Below are positions 16,419 to 26,369 of a stretch of DNA of 64,000 nucleotides, in pieces. A model generated the notes under the pieces. It saw nothing but the letters and a program-made list of their open reading frames with translations. It did not search any database and was not told the DNA's origin. The stretch's first letter is position 1, and each line of letters begins with the position of its first letter. Made by a program: the position numbers and the translations under genes. Source of the stretch: Desulfuromonadales bacterium (GTDB lineage: Bacteria; Desulfobacterota; Desulfuromonadia; Geobacterales; Pseudopelobacteraceae); contig DUZX01000003.1 of assembly GCA_013349325.1 (NCBI GenBank), positions 1 through 64,000 of the forward strand. The letters are read 5' to 3'.

Positions 16419-16483
16419 CACCCCAAACTCAGGCGTGCTATTTTTCCTCACCGTTTTATGCTGTTTTGTTGACAACTGAATAT

Positions 16484-16660
16484 CGAATCAGGGTGCCCGC
16501 TCGGGCTTGATAGGGAAGTGAGGTGTAATTCCAACGGAATGATTCCTCTGCGGACCCGCCGCTGTAAGCGAGGACGATGGGCATTACGTCACTGGTCATT
16601 ACGACCGGGAAGGCGCCCGGAGGATGAATCGCGAGCCAGAAGACCTGCCCTGATTTTTGC
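16484..16660 (+). promoter_or_regulatory. Cobalamin (B12) riboswitch
   Basis: The segment includes the conserved core, among others GCCGCTGTAAGCGAGGACG, and the B12 box AGCCAGAAGACCTGCC at 16634-16649 (consensus AGCCAGGAGACCTGCC). It precedes a terminator and the second cbiMNQO cluster. When adenosylcobalamin is plentiful it should shut off cobalt uptake. That marks the second transporter as the cobalt system. Confidence 0.93.
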
Positions 16661-16720
16661 CACTCACACCATCCCTCTGGTACAGGGAGAGTGAAACCGT
16701 TTTAAGACTTTGAATACGAA

Positions 16721-16758
16721 AAGTCCGCAGGTTGCGATTGCAGCTGCGGACTTTTTTT
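16721..16758 (+). terminator. Terminator of the cobalamin riboswitch
   Basis: A 9-bp stem (AGTCCGCAG with CTGCGGACT) is followed by seven T, 25 bases before cbiM. It probably serves as the off-switch of the riboswitch. Confidence 0.88.
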
Positions 16759-16782
16759 GTGTCTGAAATACGAGGAGTTTAC

Positions 16783-17469
16783 ATGCACATCATGGAAGGT
16801 TTTTTACCGGCTACACATGCTCTCGGCTGGAGCGCTGCTTCAGCCCCGTTTGTGGCCTACGGTCTCCGTACCATCAACAAACGGATCACAGAGAACCCCG
16901 AACAGCGCATGTTGCTGGGGGTGGCCGCTGCGTTTACGTTTGTCCTCTCGGCACTGAAACTGCCTTCCGTTACCGGCAGTTGTTCTCATCCGACCGGCAC
17001 CGGTCTGGGGGCGATCCTGTTCGGACCGACCGCCATGGCGCCGATCGGTATGGTGGTGCTGCTGTTTCAGGCACTGCTTCTGGCGCATGGCGGCCTGACT
17101 ACGCTCGGTGCCAACATTTTCTCCATGGCGATTGTAGGGCCGTTTGCTGCAGCGGCGATTTTCCGGATCGCAAAAGCGGCACTACTCCCCTTCGGAGTCT
17201 CGATCTTCCTGGCCGCATCCTGTGCCGATTTTTTAACGTACATCACCACATCGGCACAGCTGGCCTTCGCCTTTCCGGACCCCGTCGGTGGTTTCTCCGT
17301 CTCGTTCGCCAGGTTCGCCGGTGTCTTTGCCATTACGCAACTGCCGCTGGCGATTATTGAAGGGCTCCTGACCGTCGTCGTCATGAACGCCTTGGTGCGT
17401 TTCAACAACCGCGAACTGCAGGTGATGAATGTTACCGATGTTCCTGTGGTACGCGAGGCGCAGCTATGA
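16783..17469 (+). CDS. cbiM: Cobalt ECF transporter S component CbiM (second copy)
   Basis: The 228-residue membrane protein starts MHIMEGFLP, the classical CbiM N-terminus in which His2 helps bind Co(II). The start is chosen for that motif and for the GAGGAG site upstream. Residues such as [13 protein letters not shown] match the metal-gate loop. It has no PDGLE extension; the separate cbiN gene follows with a 4-bp overlap. Control by the cobalamin riboswitch indicates a cobalt substrate. Confidence 0.94.
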   Translation: MHIMEGFLPATHALGWSAASAPFVAYGLRTINKRITENPEQRMLLGVAAAFTFVLSALKLPSVTGSCSHPTGTGLGAILFGPTAMAPIGMVVLLFQALLLAHGGLTTLGANIFSMAIVGPFAAAAIFRIAKAALLPFGVSIFLAASCADFLTYITTSAQLAFAFPDPVGGFSVSFARFAGVFAITQLPLAIIEGLLTVVVMNALVRFNNRELQVMNVTDVPVVREAQL

Positions 17470-17798
17470 AACGTTACCAGAACCTGATGCTGCTGATCGC
17501 TGCTCTTGCACTGGTGGTACTTCCGCTCTGGATGGTTAAAAAATCGGCGCCGGGACCGGATGGTAAACAGTTGCAGGTTTTTAGCGGAGCTGATGACAAG
17601 GCCAAAAATCTGATCGGAACGATTTCACCCGGCTACAAACCATGGTTTTCTCCATTGCTGGAACCACCCGGCGAAACAGGTTCGCTGCTCTTCGCCCTGC
17701 AGGCTGCCTTGGGAGCAGGTTTTATCGGCTACTGGTACGGATGCTCCAAAACCCGCGCAGAGCTGAATCAAACCCGTGAGAAAGCTGCCAGGTGCTGA
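17466..17798 (+). CDS. cbiN: Cobalt ECF transporter auxiliary subunit CbiN
   Basis: The 110-residue protein has two membrane helices (about 7-24 and 76-92) and an extracytoplasmic loop containing [18 protein letters not shown] and GETGSLLF, all typical of CbiN. It is needed with CbiM for metal insertion and specificity. It overlaps both cbiM and cbiQ, so the four transporter genes form one translation-coupled block. Confidence 0.92.
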   Translation: MKRYQNLMLLIAALALVVLPLWMVKKSAPGPDGKQLQVFSGADDKAKNLIGTISPGYKPWFSPLLEPPGETGSLLFALQAALGAGFIGYWYGCSKTRAELNQTREKAARC

Positions 17799-18541
17799 CG
17801 GAACAGTCTGCCTACAGCAACCGCTGGCGCCGAATTACTCCGGTCGCCAAAGGTACCTTTTCCCTGTGCGGCATGATCGCCGCCTTTTCCTGCGCATCAT
17901 CGACGGCGGCTCTGGCCGTTGCCCTTGTTATTGCAACTGCGACTATCCTGGGTGCCGGAGTTCCAATCCTGTGCTACCTGCGGATAGCGGTTCCGGCGCT
18001 TTTTTTCTTGCTGGCAAGCGGTCTGTCGCTGGCGGTTTCAGTCGATTTCAGCTCAACGTTGCCCGCCGGTACTGTCCTGCGGCTGGCGACGTCAGAATTA
18101 CCCCGCGTTGCCTATATCTGCAGCCGCTCACTGGCCTGTCTGGCGGCGCTGCTCTTTATGACCATGACGACACCGCTGACCGATATGATCTCTCTGTTGC
18201 GACGATGCCATGTGCCGGATACCCTGCTCGACCTGATGACCCTCTGCTATCGCACGCTCTTCGTGCTGTCGGAAGCAACCCGTGAAACGATGGTGGCCCA
18301 GTCTGCCCGCCTGGGATACTCGACTCTGCGGATTTCCCTGCGCTCCCTGGGGGGGATGATTGCCAATCTGGCGCTGCAGGTCTGGCAGCGCAGCCAGGCG
18401 CTGCATCTGGCTGCCCAGGCTCGTAATAACGACGGCGCCCTCCGCTTTCTGGAACCGGACTATCCTGACGCACCCCGCTCCATCTCAATCGCTACAGCTG
18501 CCGGCGGAATAATGATCGCGCTGACGCTGGCTCTGCCATGA
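17792..18541 (+). CDS. cbiQ: Cobalt ECF transporter transmembrane protein CbiQ (second copy)
   Basis: The T-component has 249 residues and begins with GTG inside the end of cbiN. It has several hydrophobic helices and the coupling segments ATRETMVAQSARLG and ALHLAAQARNND. Its sequence differs clearly from the first CbiQ, so the two systems are not a recent duplication. The stop overlaps cbiO by 4 bp. Confidence 0.88.
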   Translation: MLTEQSAYSNRWRRITPVAKGTFSLCGMIAAFSCASSTAALAVALVIATATILGAGVPILCYLRIAVPALFFLLASGLSLAVSVDFSSTLPAGTVLRLATSELPRVAYICSRSLACLAALLFMTMTTPLTDMISLLRRCHVPDTLLDLMTLCYRTLFVLSEATRETMVAQSARLGYSTLRISLRSLGGMIANLALQVWQRSQALHLAAQARNNDGALRFLEPDYPDAPRSISIATAAGGIMIALTLALP

Positions 18542-19395
18542 GTGAATCTATCCTGAAACTGGAACAGGTTTCCTACCGCTATCCCGATGGCACCTGTGCG
18601 CTTGACCGCTGTTCACTGCAGATCGGCACAGGTAGCCGCACTGCGGTGCTGGGTGCCAACGGTGCCGGAAAGACCACGCTCTTTCTGCATCTGAACGGCA
18701 TTCTGCGCCCCGCTGCAGGACAGGTTTGCTGGCACGGGACTCCGCTTGAGTACAGTCGCAGCGGATTGCGTGAACTGCGCAGCCGGGTCGGCCTGGTATT
18801 TCAGAATCCGGACAGCCAGCTCTTTTCAGCCAGCGTGCGTGAGGATGTCTCCTTTGGTCCCCTGAATCTGGGACTGTCTGAAGCAGCGGTATGCGAACTG
18901 GTAGGGCAGGCGTTGCAGGCGGTCGGAATGGCGGAATTCACCGACAAACCGGTGCATAATCTGAGTTTTGGCCAAAAAAAACGGGTCTGTATCGCCGGTG
19001 TTCTGGCCATGCAGCCGGACGTGGTTGTTCTCGATGAACCGATGGCCGGCCTGGATGCGTCCGTGCAGCGTGAACTGCTGCACGTTCTCGATACATTGTA
19101 CACGAACGGCATGACCATCGTAATTGCAACGCACGATCTCGATTTTGCCTACGGCTGGGCCGACCAGGTGATTGTGCTGCAGAGCGGACGTTTGCTGGCG
19201 CAGGGGAGACCGGAGGTGGTGCTTGAGCATCCTGATGTCGCCGAGGAACTGGGCGCGCTCCCCTTCGTGGCGGAACTGACCCGGCATCTGGCCTTGAACG
19301 GGATTGATCTTTGTGATAAGGGTTATCAGCCGCGCAGCAGACACGATCTACTGACGGCTCTGGGAGCACGCAGCAATCAGGAGGAGAAACCATGA
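18538..19395 (+). CDS. cbiO: Cobalt ECF transporter ATP-binding protein CbiO (second copy)
   Basis: The 285-residue ATPase has Walker A GANGAGKTT, the ECF Q-loop LVFQNPDSQLF and Walker B VVVLDEP. The signature motif is LSFGQKKRV, with Phe in place of the usual Gly after Ser; this is a tolerated variant in CbiO. It drives the riboswitch-controlled CbiMNQ. A 30-residue C-terminal extension follows the core. Its last codons overlap hldD by 4 bp, an unexpected link to lipopolysaccharide synthesis. Confidence 0.92.
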   Translation: MSESILKLEQVSYRYPDGTCALDRCSLQIGTGSRTAVLGANGAGKTTLFLHLNGILRPAAGQVCWHGTPLEYSRSGLRELRSRVGLVFQNPDSQLFSASVREDVSFGPLNLGLSEAAVCELVGQALQAVGMAEFTDKPVHNLSFGQKKRVCIAGVLAMQPDVVVLDEPMAGLDASVQRELLHVLDTLYTNGMTIVIATHDLDFAYGWADQVIVLQSGRLLAQGRPEVVLEHPDVAEELGALPFVAELTRHLALNGIDLCDKGYQPRSRHDLLTALGARSNQEEKP

Positions 19396-20384
19396 TCATT
19401 GTAACCGGCGGAGCAGGCTTAATCGGCAGTGCAATCGTACACCACCTGAATCAACTCGGCCGGGACGACATTCTGATTGTCGACCACCTGGGACGAACCG
19501 ATAAATGGCGTAATCTGTCACCACTCCGCTTCAGGGACTATCTGGAAAAGGACGTTTTTGAACGTCTGCTGGATGAGGGGAAATTGGCAGAACGGCTGCC
19601 GGGGGGCGAAAAACCGGAGGCGGTTTTTCATCTGGGGGCCTGTTCGGCAACTACGGAGGCGGACGCCACCTACCTGATCAACAACAACTTTGAATACACC
19701 CGCAAGCTGGCACTTGCTGCGCTGGCGGCTGATGCGCGCTTCATCTACGCCTCCAGCGCAGCGACCTACGGTGATGGAGAGCATGGTTTTGTTGATGATC
19801 ACAGCGGGCTGGCAGAACTGCGACCGATGAACATGTACGGCTATTCCAAACAGCTCTTTGATCTCTGGGCGCAGCGTCGGGGAATACTCGATACGATCGT
19901 GGGGATTAAATATTTCAACGTCTATGGTCCCAATGAACAGCACAAGGGGGAGATGCGTTCACTGGTGCTGAAGGCCTACGAACAGATCTGCTCAACCGGC
20001 ACGCTGCGGCTGTTCAAATCTTACCGCCCGGAATACGGCGACGGCGAACAGCTGCGTGATTTTATCTACGTCAAGGATGCCGCCGCCATGACGGTCCATT
20101 TTCTGCAGAACCGTTCGGCAGGCGGCATTTTCAACGTTGGTGGTGGTACGACCGTCAGCTGGAACCGTCTGGCCCGTGCCGTCTTCGGCGCGATGCAGAA
20201 ACCGGTCAGTATCGCATATATCGACATGCCGGAATCGATCCGCGCTACCTACCAGTACATAACCTGTGCCGAAACGGCCAAAATAAGGGGCGCCGGTTAT
20301 ATGCAATCTGTCACGTCAGTTGAGGACGCGGTGACAGATTACATCAGAAACTATCTGGTGACCGGAAAGCGTCTCGGAGATTGA
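19392..20384 (+). CDS. hldD: ADP-L-glycero-D-manno-heptose 6-epimerase HldD
   Basis: HldD converts ADP-D-glycero- to ADP-L-glycero-D-manno-heptose for the inner core of LPS. The 330-residue short-chain dehydrogenase fold has GGAGLIG for NAD(P) binding at residues 6-12, the catalytic Tyr149-x3-Lys153 (MYGYSK) and a conserved LGACSATTE segment. It starts inside the cobalt ATPase stop codon with GGAGGAG upstream. It could therefore be lowered when B12 closes the riboswitch, unless an internal promoter exists. No other LPS gene is beside it. Confidence 0.95.
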   Translation: MIIVTGGAGLIGSAIVHHLNQLGRDDILIVDHLGRTDKWRNLSPLRFRDYLEKDVFERLLDEGKLAERLPGGEKPEAVFHLGACSATTEADATYLINNNFEYTRKLALAALAADARFIYASSAATYGDGEHGFVDDHSGLAELRPMNMYGYSKQLFDLWAQRRGILDTIVGIKYFNVYGPNEQHKGEMRSLVLKAYEQICSTGTLRLFKSYRPEYGDGEQLRDFIYVKDAAAMTVHFLQNRSAGGIFNVGGGTTVSWNRLARAVFGAMQKPVSIAYIDMPESIRATYQYITCAETAKIRGAGYMQSVTSVEDAVTDYIRNYLVTGKRLGD

Positions 20385-20392
20385 AGCCGCTT

Positions 20393-20788
20393 TCAGTGGA
20401 CGCACTTCAAGCGGGCCTGTCCGGCTTCTTCTTTACGGGTCGGCAGCATTCGATTGGTTTCATCCACAAAAATAAGCTTGGGCTCGTGCAAAAGTGCCTC
20501 GGCATTCTCCATGGTGACAAAGCTGGCGATGATGACCAGATCCTTGGGAGCCACCAGGCGGGCAGCGGCTCCATTCAGACAGATTACTCCTGAACCGCGT
20601 TCCCCCTCAATGGCGTAAGTTTCCAATCTGCTGCCGTTGGTGACATCCCAGACGGCGACCTTTTCGTAGGAAACAATGTCGGCCGCGTCCATCAGATCGC
20701 GGTCAATCGTGACACTCCCCTCGTAGTGCAGGTCAGCGCCGGTAACGGTGGCACGGTGGATCTTGCTTTTGAGCATAATTCTCTGCAT
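20393..20788 (-). CDS. panD: Aspartate 1-decarboxylase PanD
   Basis: PanD makes beta-alanine for pantothenate. The 131-residue proenzyme cleaves itself at Gly24-Ser25 ([10 protein letters not shown]), creating the pyruvoyl cofactor; the position is as in E. coli. Other conserved features are [12 protein letters not shown] and NGAAARLV. It is the last gene of panB-panC-panD and starts 2 bp after panC. It faces hldD tail to tail with only 8 bp between the stops. Confidence 0.95.
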   Translation of the reverse strand: MQRIMLKSKIHRATVTGADLHYEGSVTIDRDLMDAADIVSYEKVAVWDVTNGSRLETYAIEGERGSGVICLNGAAARLVAPKDLVIIASFVTMENAEALLHEPKLIFVDETNRMLPTRKEEAGQARLKCVH

Positions 20789-20790
20789 GG

Positions 20791-21642
20791 TTATAACTCC
20801 TCTCCGAATACGGTATTGTCTATCAGTCTGGTTTGTCCAATTTTAACCGCCACAGCCAGCAGCGTCCCGCTGTCGGCAACCTCCAGCTCATTCAGCAGCT
20901 CTCCATCACGAATTTCGACATAATCGATTACTGCTGCAGGTTCTTTTTCAATAACGGCACGCGCCTCGTGCAGCAATACGGCAACAGACCGTTCCCCTGT
21001 AGTAAACAGCTCACGCGCCTTTCTGATAGCTCGAATCAGACAGAGCGCACTCTGCCGCTCATGCGGTGACAGGTATGCGTTACGCGAACTCATCGCCAGA
21101 CCGTCAGCTTCGCGCACGATCGGCATGCCGACGATCTCGATCGGCAGATTGAGATCGGAGGTCATGCGCCGGATAACCGCCAGCTGCTGATAATCCTTGC
21201 AGCCGAACAGCGCAACATCAGGGCGGACGATATTGAAGAGCTTGGTGACAACCGTGGCAACACCGTCAAAGTGCCCCGGTCGACGGGCACCGCAGAGCGG
21301 CAGCGCCAGATCACGGACCGTAACTCCGGTCTGAAATGCCGGTGGATACATCTCGGCTGCCGTCGGGATGAATACGATATCAACACCGCACTCGGCGGCA
21401 ATCCGGCAGTCATTCTCCAGGTCACGCGGATAGCGATCAAGATCTTCATGCACCCCGAACTGAATCGGATTGACAAAAATAGAGAGTACCAGCACCTCTC
21501 CCCGTTTACGTCCTTCGCGCAAGAGCGAGGCATGCCCCTCATGCAGATATCCCATGGTCGGAACGAAAACGATCCGTCGTTCACCCCGTTCCGGCGCGAT
21601 GGCCAGTGCCTGCATCGCTATGATACTGTTAATTATTTTCAT
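20791..21642 (-). CDS. panC: Pantothenate synthetase PanC
   Basis: PanC joins pantoate and beta-alanine using ATP. The 283-residue protein has the nucleotide-binding [14 protein letters not shown] (HxGH type), KDYQQL and the KMS-like SSRNAYLS segment. It lies between panB (4-bp overlap at its start) and panD. Length and motifs are normal for the family. Confidence 0.95.
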   Translation of the reverse strand: MKIINSIIAMQALAIAPERGERRIVFVPTMGYLHEGHASLLREGRKRGEVLVLSIFVNPIQFGVHEDLDRYPRDLENDCRIAAECGVDIVFIPTAAEMYPPAFQTGVTVRDLALPLCGARRPGHFDGVATVVTKLFNIVRPDVALFGCKDYQQLAVIRRMTSDLNLPIEIVGMPIVREADGLAMSSRNAYLSPHERQSALCLIRAIRKARELFTTGERSVAVLLHEARAVIEKEPAAVIDYVEIRDGELLNELEVADSGTLLAVAVKIGQTRLIDNTVFGEEL

Positions 21643-22439
21643 GAGAATGAATGCTCTTCCGTCGGAAACCGCCCTGTGCGAACCTCATCCACATACTGCG
21701 TGACGGCAGCAGATATCAGCGGCGCCAGGTCGGCAAAACGCTTGACGAATTTGGGTGAATATTTTTCACAGAGTCCCAGGATATCGTGAATTACCAATAC
21801 CTGGCCGTCGCAGGAGGGGCCGGCTCCGATTCCTATGGTCGGGATCGTAAGTTCGGCGCTGATCCGGGCTGCCAGCGCTGCCGGAATTCCCTCCAGCACG
21901 ACGGCAAACGCACCGGCCTGTTCAACCGCCAGGGCATCTTCCATAATCCGTTCGGCCTGATCGTTTCTCCCCTGGACTTTATAGCCACCCATGCGGTGCA
22001 CCGACTGCGGCGTCAGACCGATATGGGCCATGACCGGAATATCGATGGCGGAGACCGCCCGGATAACCTGCGCCATACTGCTGCCACCTTCAACTTTGAC
22101 CGCCTCGGCGCCACCCTCTTTTATCATCCGTCCGCAGTTGCGGCAGGCATCTTCGATCCCGGTCTGGTAGGACATGAAAGGCATATCGGCAACCAGCAGC
22201 GCCTGTGGCCCGGCCCGTTTGACCGCCCGTACATGGTAGAGCATCTCATCCATGGTGACCGGCAGCGTGGTGTCGTGCCCCGCAAAAACAACACCGGCAG
22301 AGTCGCCCACCAGGATAACGTCCACGCCGCCGTCGTCAACCAGACGGGCAAATGGAAAGTCATAGGCCGTCAGAACGGTAATGCGCTGGCCGGTCTGCTT
22401 CATTTTGAGGATATCCGGGATGGTTATCTTTTTACGCAT
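21639..22439 (-). CDS. panB: 3-methyl-2-oxobutanoate hydroxymethyltransferase PanB
   Basis: PanB makes ketopantoate, the first committed step to pantothenate and CoA. The 266-residue TIM barrel shows [33 protein letters not shown] and [15 protein letters not shown]. The ATG at 22439 has AAGGAG 6 bases before it. The frame stays open upstream but holds only the RNA leader. A terminator sits just before the ribosome site, so the whole pan operon is probably controlled by attenuation. Confidence 0.95.
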   Translation of the reverse strand: MRKKITIPDILKMKQTGQRITVLTAYDFPFARLVDDGGVDVILVGDSAGVVFAGHDTTLPVTMDEMLYHVRAVKRAGPQALLVADMPFMSYQTGIEDACRNCGRMIKEGGAEAVKVEGGSSMAQVIRAVSAIDIPVMAHIGLTPQSVHRMGGYKVQGRNDQAERIMEDALAVEQAGAFAVVLEGIPAALAARISAELTIPTIGIGAGPSCDGQVLVIHDILGLCEKYSPKFVKRFADLAPLISAAVTQYVDEVRTGRFPTEEHSFS

Positions 22440-22449
22440 ACAGCTCCTT

Positions 22450-22478
22450 AAAAACAAAAAAAGCGCCGGAAGGCGCTT
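22450..22478 (-). terminator. Terminator in the panB leader
   Basis: On the minus strand AAGCGCC-TTCC-GGCGCTT is followed by a run of T, ending close to the AAGGAG site of panB. It may also end read-through from the MCP gene upstream. Its placement right before the ribosome site favours a regulatory attenuator. Confidence 0.8.
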
Positions 22479-22534
22479 GAGAACGGTCAGATCAGACGGT
22501 GCGAGGCAGCGTCTCTCTGCAGGTTTTATCCCTT

Positions 22535-22621
22535 CCGTCCCGGTTCGCTTTCGAATCCGTGCGGTATGTTGTCTGCTCTTCTGCTTAATCGTGATCAACT
22601 CCCGAAGCGGGTAGCCGTCAC
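22535..22621 (-). promoter_or_regulatory. Tandem bulged-A hairpins, probable pan RNA motif
   Basis: Two hairpins lie in tandem in the panB leader. The first (22591-22621) folds as GTGA, internal loop, GCT, bulged A, CCCG, loop, CGGG, AGT, internal loop TGA, TCAC. The second (22535-22564) folds as CCG, loop, CGG, bulged A, TTCG, AAAG, CGAA, CCG, loop GGA, CGG. Both have one bulged A at the same place and a 2/3-base internal loop. The known pan motif, found upstream of panB in several phyla including deltaproteobacteria, has tandem hairpins with conserved bulged adenines. The folds were drawn by hand. Confidence 0.65.
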
Positions 22622-22700
22622 AGCAGCGTGCTAAAATATCAGAGCCGTATACAATAATCCATATAAATATTACTAATAATTTTCGGTCGGCAGATCATCA

Positions 22701-24674
22701 TTAAATCTGACAGGTCAGGCTCTTCATCGATTCCAGTTCTTTGACCACATCGGCGCTCTGCGCTCTGCGCATCTCCATGTTATCGAACATTTCAGAAACC
22801 ATGGAGCTCACCGACTCCACCATGCGGCGAATCAAGCGCCCGTCATCAACCTGGCGCGAGGTGGAATTAACCATCTCATGGGTCATGTCCTTGATCGATT
22901 CTATGGAACGGGCGATGCTGCGGGTAGCCTTGGCCTGGTCGGTAGAGGCCGTAAAGATCTGAGCGGTCATCGAACTGATATCTTCCATCGAGCGGGCTAC
23001 CAGCTGTACGCTGATAACCTGTTCCCGGGTTGCCTGTTTGATCTGCTTGGTCATTTCAAGCGAGCAGGTTGAGCTGTCGTAAATTGCCGTCAGGGTTTCG
23101 CCGGTTGTGTGCCCCAGGTCAACACCGCGCCTTACAAGATCGCGGGTAGATGTAATATTGCTGGCAGCGGTTCGGGATTCGCGCATTATTTCTTCGATGA
23201 TCGAAGTGATCTCGCCGGTAGAATGGCCGGTTTGCAGCGACAGATTGCGGATCTCTTCTGCGACGACGCCAAAACTTTTGCCGTATTCTCCGGCTTGTGC
23301 CGCGATAATAGACGCATTCAGCGCCAGCAGGTTGGTTCGTTTGGTGATGTCGTTAATGACGCTGACGATGTTTTCTATACGGGTACTATTCTCCGCCAGG
23401 CGCTGAATCGCATCAAAGGAGAGGCCGACCGAAATCTGGATTTCATCCAGCGAGTCGATCGTTTCGGCAACAACGGCCCGACTCTCCTCAGCCTGCTGCT
23501 TCACCTGGTTTGAAACTTCATGCGAAATGGCCGCGTTTTGCTCGACATTGCCGATAGTGCTGTGAATCTGCTCCATGGCAGATGCCGACTGGTGGACGAT
23601 GCCGGCCAGATGATCCAGATTGCGGGTAACCTCTTCGGTGGCAACCGAAATCTGGTTGACGGCAGCGCTGGTCTCCTCGACCGATGCCATCACCCCTTCC
23701 GATGCGGATGCTATGATCGACGTGCCGTCAGCAACAGAGTCAACCCCCTCTTGCAGCTGACTCACATTACGGGCGTACTGATCGCGACTGGCCAGCAGAA
23801 ACCGGAAAGAGTTTTCCATCTCGGTGGTGAGTGTGTCAATCGATGTCAGCAGATTGATGCGGGTAATTGCCGAGGCGACCTGATCCGCAAAAAGCATGAT
23901 CGTGTCAACGTCGGAGTCATTCAGGGCTCGATGACTGTTCTTGTTGTCAAAGGCAAAGATTCCGATCGACTCACCCTTGACGACGATCGGACAGAGAATA
24001 AAACTCTTCGATCGGATTGGCGGAATATTGTTGTGCGGTGGCTTCAGATGATAATCTCCGGGGTAGCGGGAAATATCATCGATCAGATAGAGCTTGCGCT
24101 CGGCAAAGCATTTATAGATGACACCGATACTCGGATCGAGCGGTAGCTCCACATCAGTTGTGTCAAAGCCTTCCGTCCCGACAGCGGCGACAAACCGTAA
24201 TGATTTCTTGCTATCCGCCATCAGGATATTGACCCGTTCATACCCGAGCACATCATGCAACCCTTCGGCACACAGCAGCAGGACCTCTTCGAGATTAAGC
24301 GACTTCTGGATTTTGCTGCTGATCTGATGAAAATTTTTGATGTTCCTGTCCAGAACCTTGTAGCGGTTTTCAAAGATTTCCTTCTGGGCGCCTACCTCCC
24401 GGTGAAGTATATCCAGTTCTACGGCACGTGCGTGCAGTTCGTCACCGTTTTTCCCGATCAAAAACCCCATGGTTGCCAGAACCAATGCTGTTCCGCCACC
24501 CATGTAATTGTAAAGGGCGAGGTGTTCAGCGTCCTTTACGATGTCATGAAACATCTGGGAAATGAAGCCGATCCGGGGATCATAAAAAAAGAGCAGCCTG
24601 GTTACAATCCAGCCTATTGGTGCGCCGACACCGAGCAAAAAACCACCGACAGCAAACAGGGTTGATTTTTTCAT
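22701..24674 (-). CDS. Methyl-accepting chemotaxis protein with cytoplasmic GAF domain
   Basis: The 657-residue protein has two membrane helices near the N-terminus (about 4-28 and 54-75) with only a short loop between them. A helical linker and a GAF domain (about 120-270) follow. The second half is an MCP signalling domain whose hairpin tip reads [20 protein letters not shown]. No HAMP domain is obvious. The layout suggests sensing of a cytoplasmic ligand or redox state through GAF rather than an external compound. It follows fba and pilZ on the same strand. Confidence 0.9.
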   Translation of the reverse strand: MKKSTLFAVGGFLLGVGAPIGWIVTRLLFFYDPRIGFISQMFHDIVKDAEHLALYNYMGGGTALVLATMGFLIGKNGDELHARAVELDILHREVGAQKEIFENRYKVLDRNIKNFHQISSKIQKSLNLEEVLLLCAEGLHDVLGYERVNILMADSKKSLRFVAAVGTEGFDTTDVELPLDPSIGVIYKCFAERKLYLIDDISRYPGDYHLKPPHNNIPPIRSKSFILCPIVVKGESIGIFAFDNKNSHRALNDSDVDTIMLFADQVASAITRINLLTSIDTLTTEMENSFRFLLASRDQYARNVSQLQEGVDSVADGTSIIASASEGVMASVEETSAAVNQISVATEEVTRNLDHLAGIVHQSASAMEQIHSTIGNVEQNAAISHEVSNQVKQQAEESRAVVAETIDSLDEIQISVGLSFDAIQRLAENSTRIENIVSVINDITKRTNLLALNASIIAAQAGEYGKSFGVVAEEIRNLSLQTGHSTGEITSIIEEIMRESRTAASNITSTRDLVRRGVDLGHTTGETLTAIYDSSTCSLEMTKQIKQATREQVISVQLVARSMEDISSMTAQIFTASTDQAKATRSIARSIESIKDMTHEMVNSTSRQVDDGRLIRRMVESVSSMVSEMFDNMEMRRAQSADVVKELESMKSLTCQI

Positions 24675-24704
24675 TATAGTTTCCTTGTCGTAAAACCCTG
24701 ATGT

Positions 24705-25079
24705 CTACGTGTGTGCCGTCAATCTGGTGTCGATCGAATGACAGATCTCATCCATAACCTTCTCGGCATCATCGCTGTTGTAGGCAATAATGTTTTTGAG
24801 ATGCATATAGGAGTCGAGGTCGATCTTGTCAAATGTAAAGGCAAGGCCATCTTCAAGCGTGCGTGAAACGTTGCCACTGAAAGAGATGGTGATCTCCGGT
24901 AGTGTACCGGTTAATGCGATGGTTATTTCAACGCGCTCCCCTTCTGCCAGACGTTCGGGGCTGTTCAGGAGCATGCCGGTCATGCTGAGGTTTTCAACCG
25001 TGCCCTGAAATTGTTGAGTGCCAGCGGTAATAGTCGCATTTACGTTAAATTTAACCCGGGAAAACATGCGGTTGCCCAT
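24705..25079 (-). CDS. PilZ domain protein
   Basis: The 124-residue single-domain protein is likely a cyclic-di-GMP receptor. The two PilZ motifs are present: RxxxR as RMFSR near residue 4, and NLSMTGMLL (D/NxSxxG) near residue 29. The ATG at 25079 has GGAGG 7 bases upstream. It sits between fba and the GAF-type MCP with short gaps (44 and 30 bp), so it may connect second-messenger level to motility. Its binding partner is not evident. Confidence 0.88.
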   Translation of the reverse strand: MGNRMFSRVKFNVNATITAGTQQFQGTVENLSMTGMLLNSPERLAEGERVEITIALTGTLPEITISFSGNVSRTLEDGLAFTFDKIDLDSYMHLKNIIAYNSDDAEKVMDEICHSIDTRLTAHT

Positions 25080-25123
25080 CCGATACCTCCGACAAAACTA
25101 TCTGTTTAATCTGGTTACGCGGT

Positions 25124-26101
25124 TCAGGCTTTACCGGCCGAACCAAGTACCGCCTCATTCTTGTGTTTAACCAATCTGACCAGCTCTTTGCGCGCCTCAC
25201 CCAGATATTTACGCGGATCGAATTCTTTCGGATCTTTGGCGAAATATTCCCGAATCCTGGCGGTAACCGCCAGGCGGCCATCCGAATCGATATTTATTTT
25301 GCAAACGGCGCTGGCGGCCGCCTGGCGGAGCTGCTCTTCCGGCACGCCCAGCGCCCCCTCCAGATTTCCGCCATACTGATTGATCAGGGTGACGTATTCC
25401 TGCACGACCGAAGAGGCACCATGCAGAACAATCGGAAAACCGGGAATCCGCTGTTCGCATTCATCCAGAATGTCAAAACGGAGTGGCGGAACCGGCTCTC
25501 CGGCTTTGAACTTGTATGCTCCGTGGCTGGTTCCGATCGAGATAGCCAGAGAATCAACGCCGGTTTTTTTGACAAATTCCTCGACCTCTTCTGGCTTGGT
25601 ATAGGAAGAGTGCTCGGCTGAAATTTCATCTTCGATGCCCGCCAAGACGCCAAGTTCGGCCTCGACACTGACATCAAACTGATGGGCATATTCAACCACA
25701 CGGCTGGCAAGGGCTACATTTTCTTCAAAGGGGAGATGCGAACCGTCAATCATAACCGAAGAGAAACCGCTGTCGATGCAGGATTTACATAGCTCAAAGG
25801 TATCACCATGGTCAAGGTGCAGACAGATCGGAATGGATGATCCGGCTTCACGGGCCATCTGGACCGCCCCCATCGCCATGTAGCGCAGCATGGTTTCATT
25901 GGCATAGCTGCGGGCACCCTTGGAAACCTGTATGATGACCGGAGAATTTGTTTCAACGCAGGCGGTAATGATCGCTTGCAGCTGTTCAAGATTATTAAAG
26001 TTATACGCCGGGACAGCATACTTGCCGGCCATCGCCCGGTTAAACATCTCTTTGGTGTTGGATAGTCCCAATTCGCGATAATGAACTTTTTGTTTTTCCA
26101 T
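25124..26101 (-). CDS. fba: Fructose-bisphosphate aldolase, class II
   Basis: This zinc-dependent glycolytic/gluconeogenic enzyme splits or forms fructose 1,6-bisphosphate. The 325-residue barrel contains HLDHGDTFELC (catalytic Asp and zinc His), MIDGSHLPFEENV, EAELGVLAG, and HGASSVV in the phosphate-binding region. An AAGGAGG site precedes the ATG. It leads a minus-strand group with pilZ and the MCP. A 268-bp divergent region separates it from moxR. Confidence 0.93.
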   Translation of the reverse strand: MEKQKVHYRELGLSNTKEMFNRAMAGKYAVPAYNFNNLEQLQAIITACVETNSPVIIQVSKGARSYANETMLRYMAMGAVQMAREAGSSIPICLHLDHGDTFELCKSCIDSGFSSVMIDGSHLPFEENVALASRVVEYAHQFDVSVEAELGVLAGIEDEISAEHSSYTKPEEVEEFVKKTGVDSLAISIGTSHGAYKFKAGEPVPPLRFDILDECEQRIPGFPIVLHGASSVVQEYVTLINQYGGNLEGALGVPEEQLRQAAASAVCKINIDSDGRLAVTARIREYFAKDPKEFDPRKYLGEARKELVRLVKHKNEAVLGSAGKA

Positions 26102-26369
26102 TTCGTCCTCCTTGGATATGCATAAGTTTTGGTCTTCCCAGCGTTATGATGCGGGAATAATCCGGCAAATATGCGGTTATACATACCATGCAAGCAGGTC
26201 ATAATCAAGGCGTAAACAGCAGAATTTCCGCACCTGCAGGTCGGGATGATGCGAACGGGCGGCGTTTCAATCTTGAAATTCCATTTTTGAGAATAGTATG
26301 GTACGAATCACGTTATTCGATCGAGACAGCGTACGGTTTTAGATCCCAACCCCCCGTATTGGAACCACC

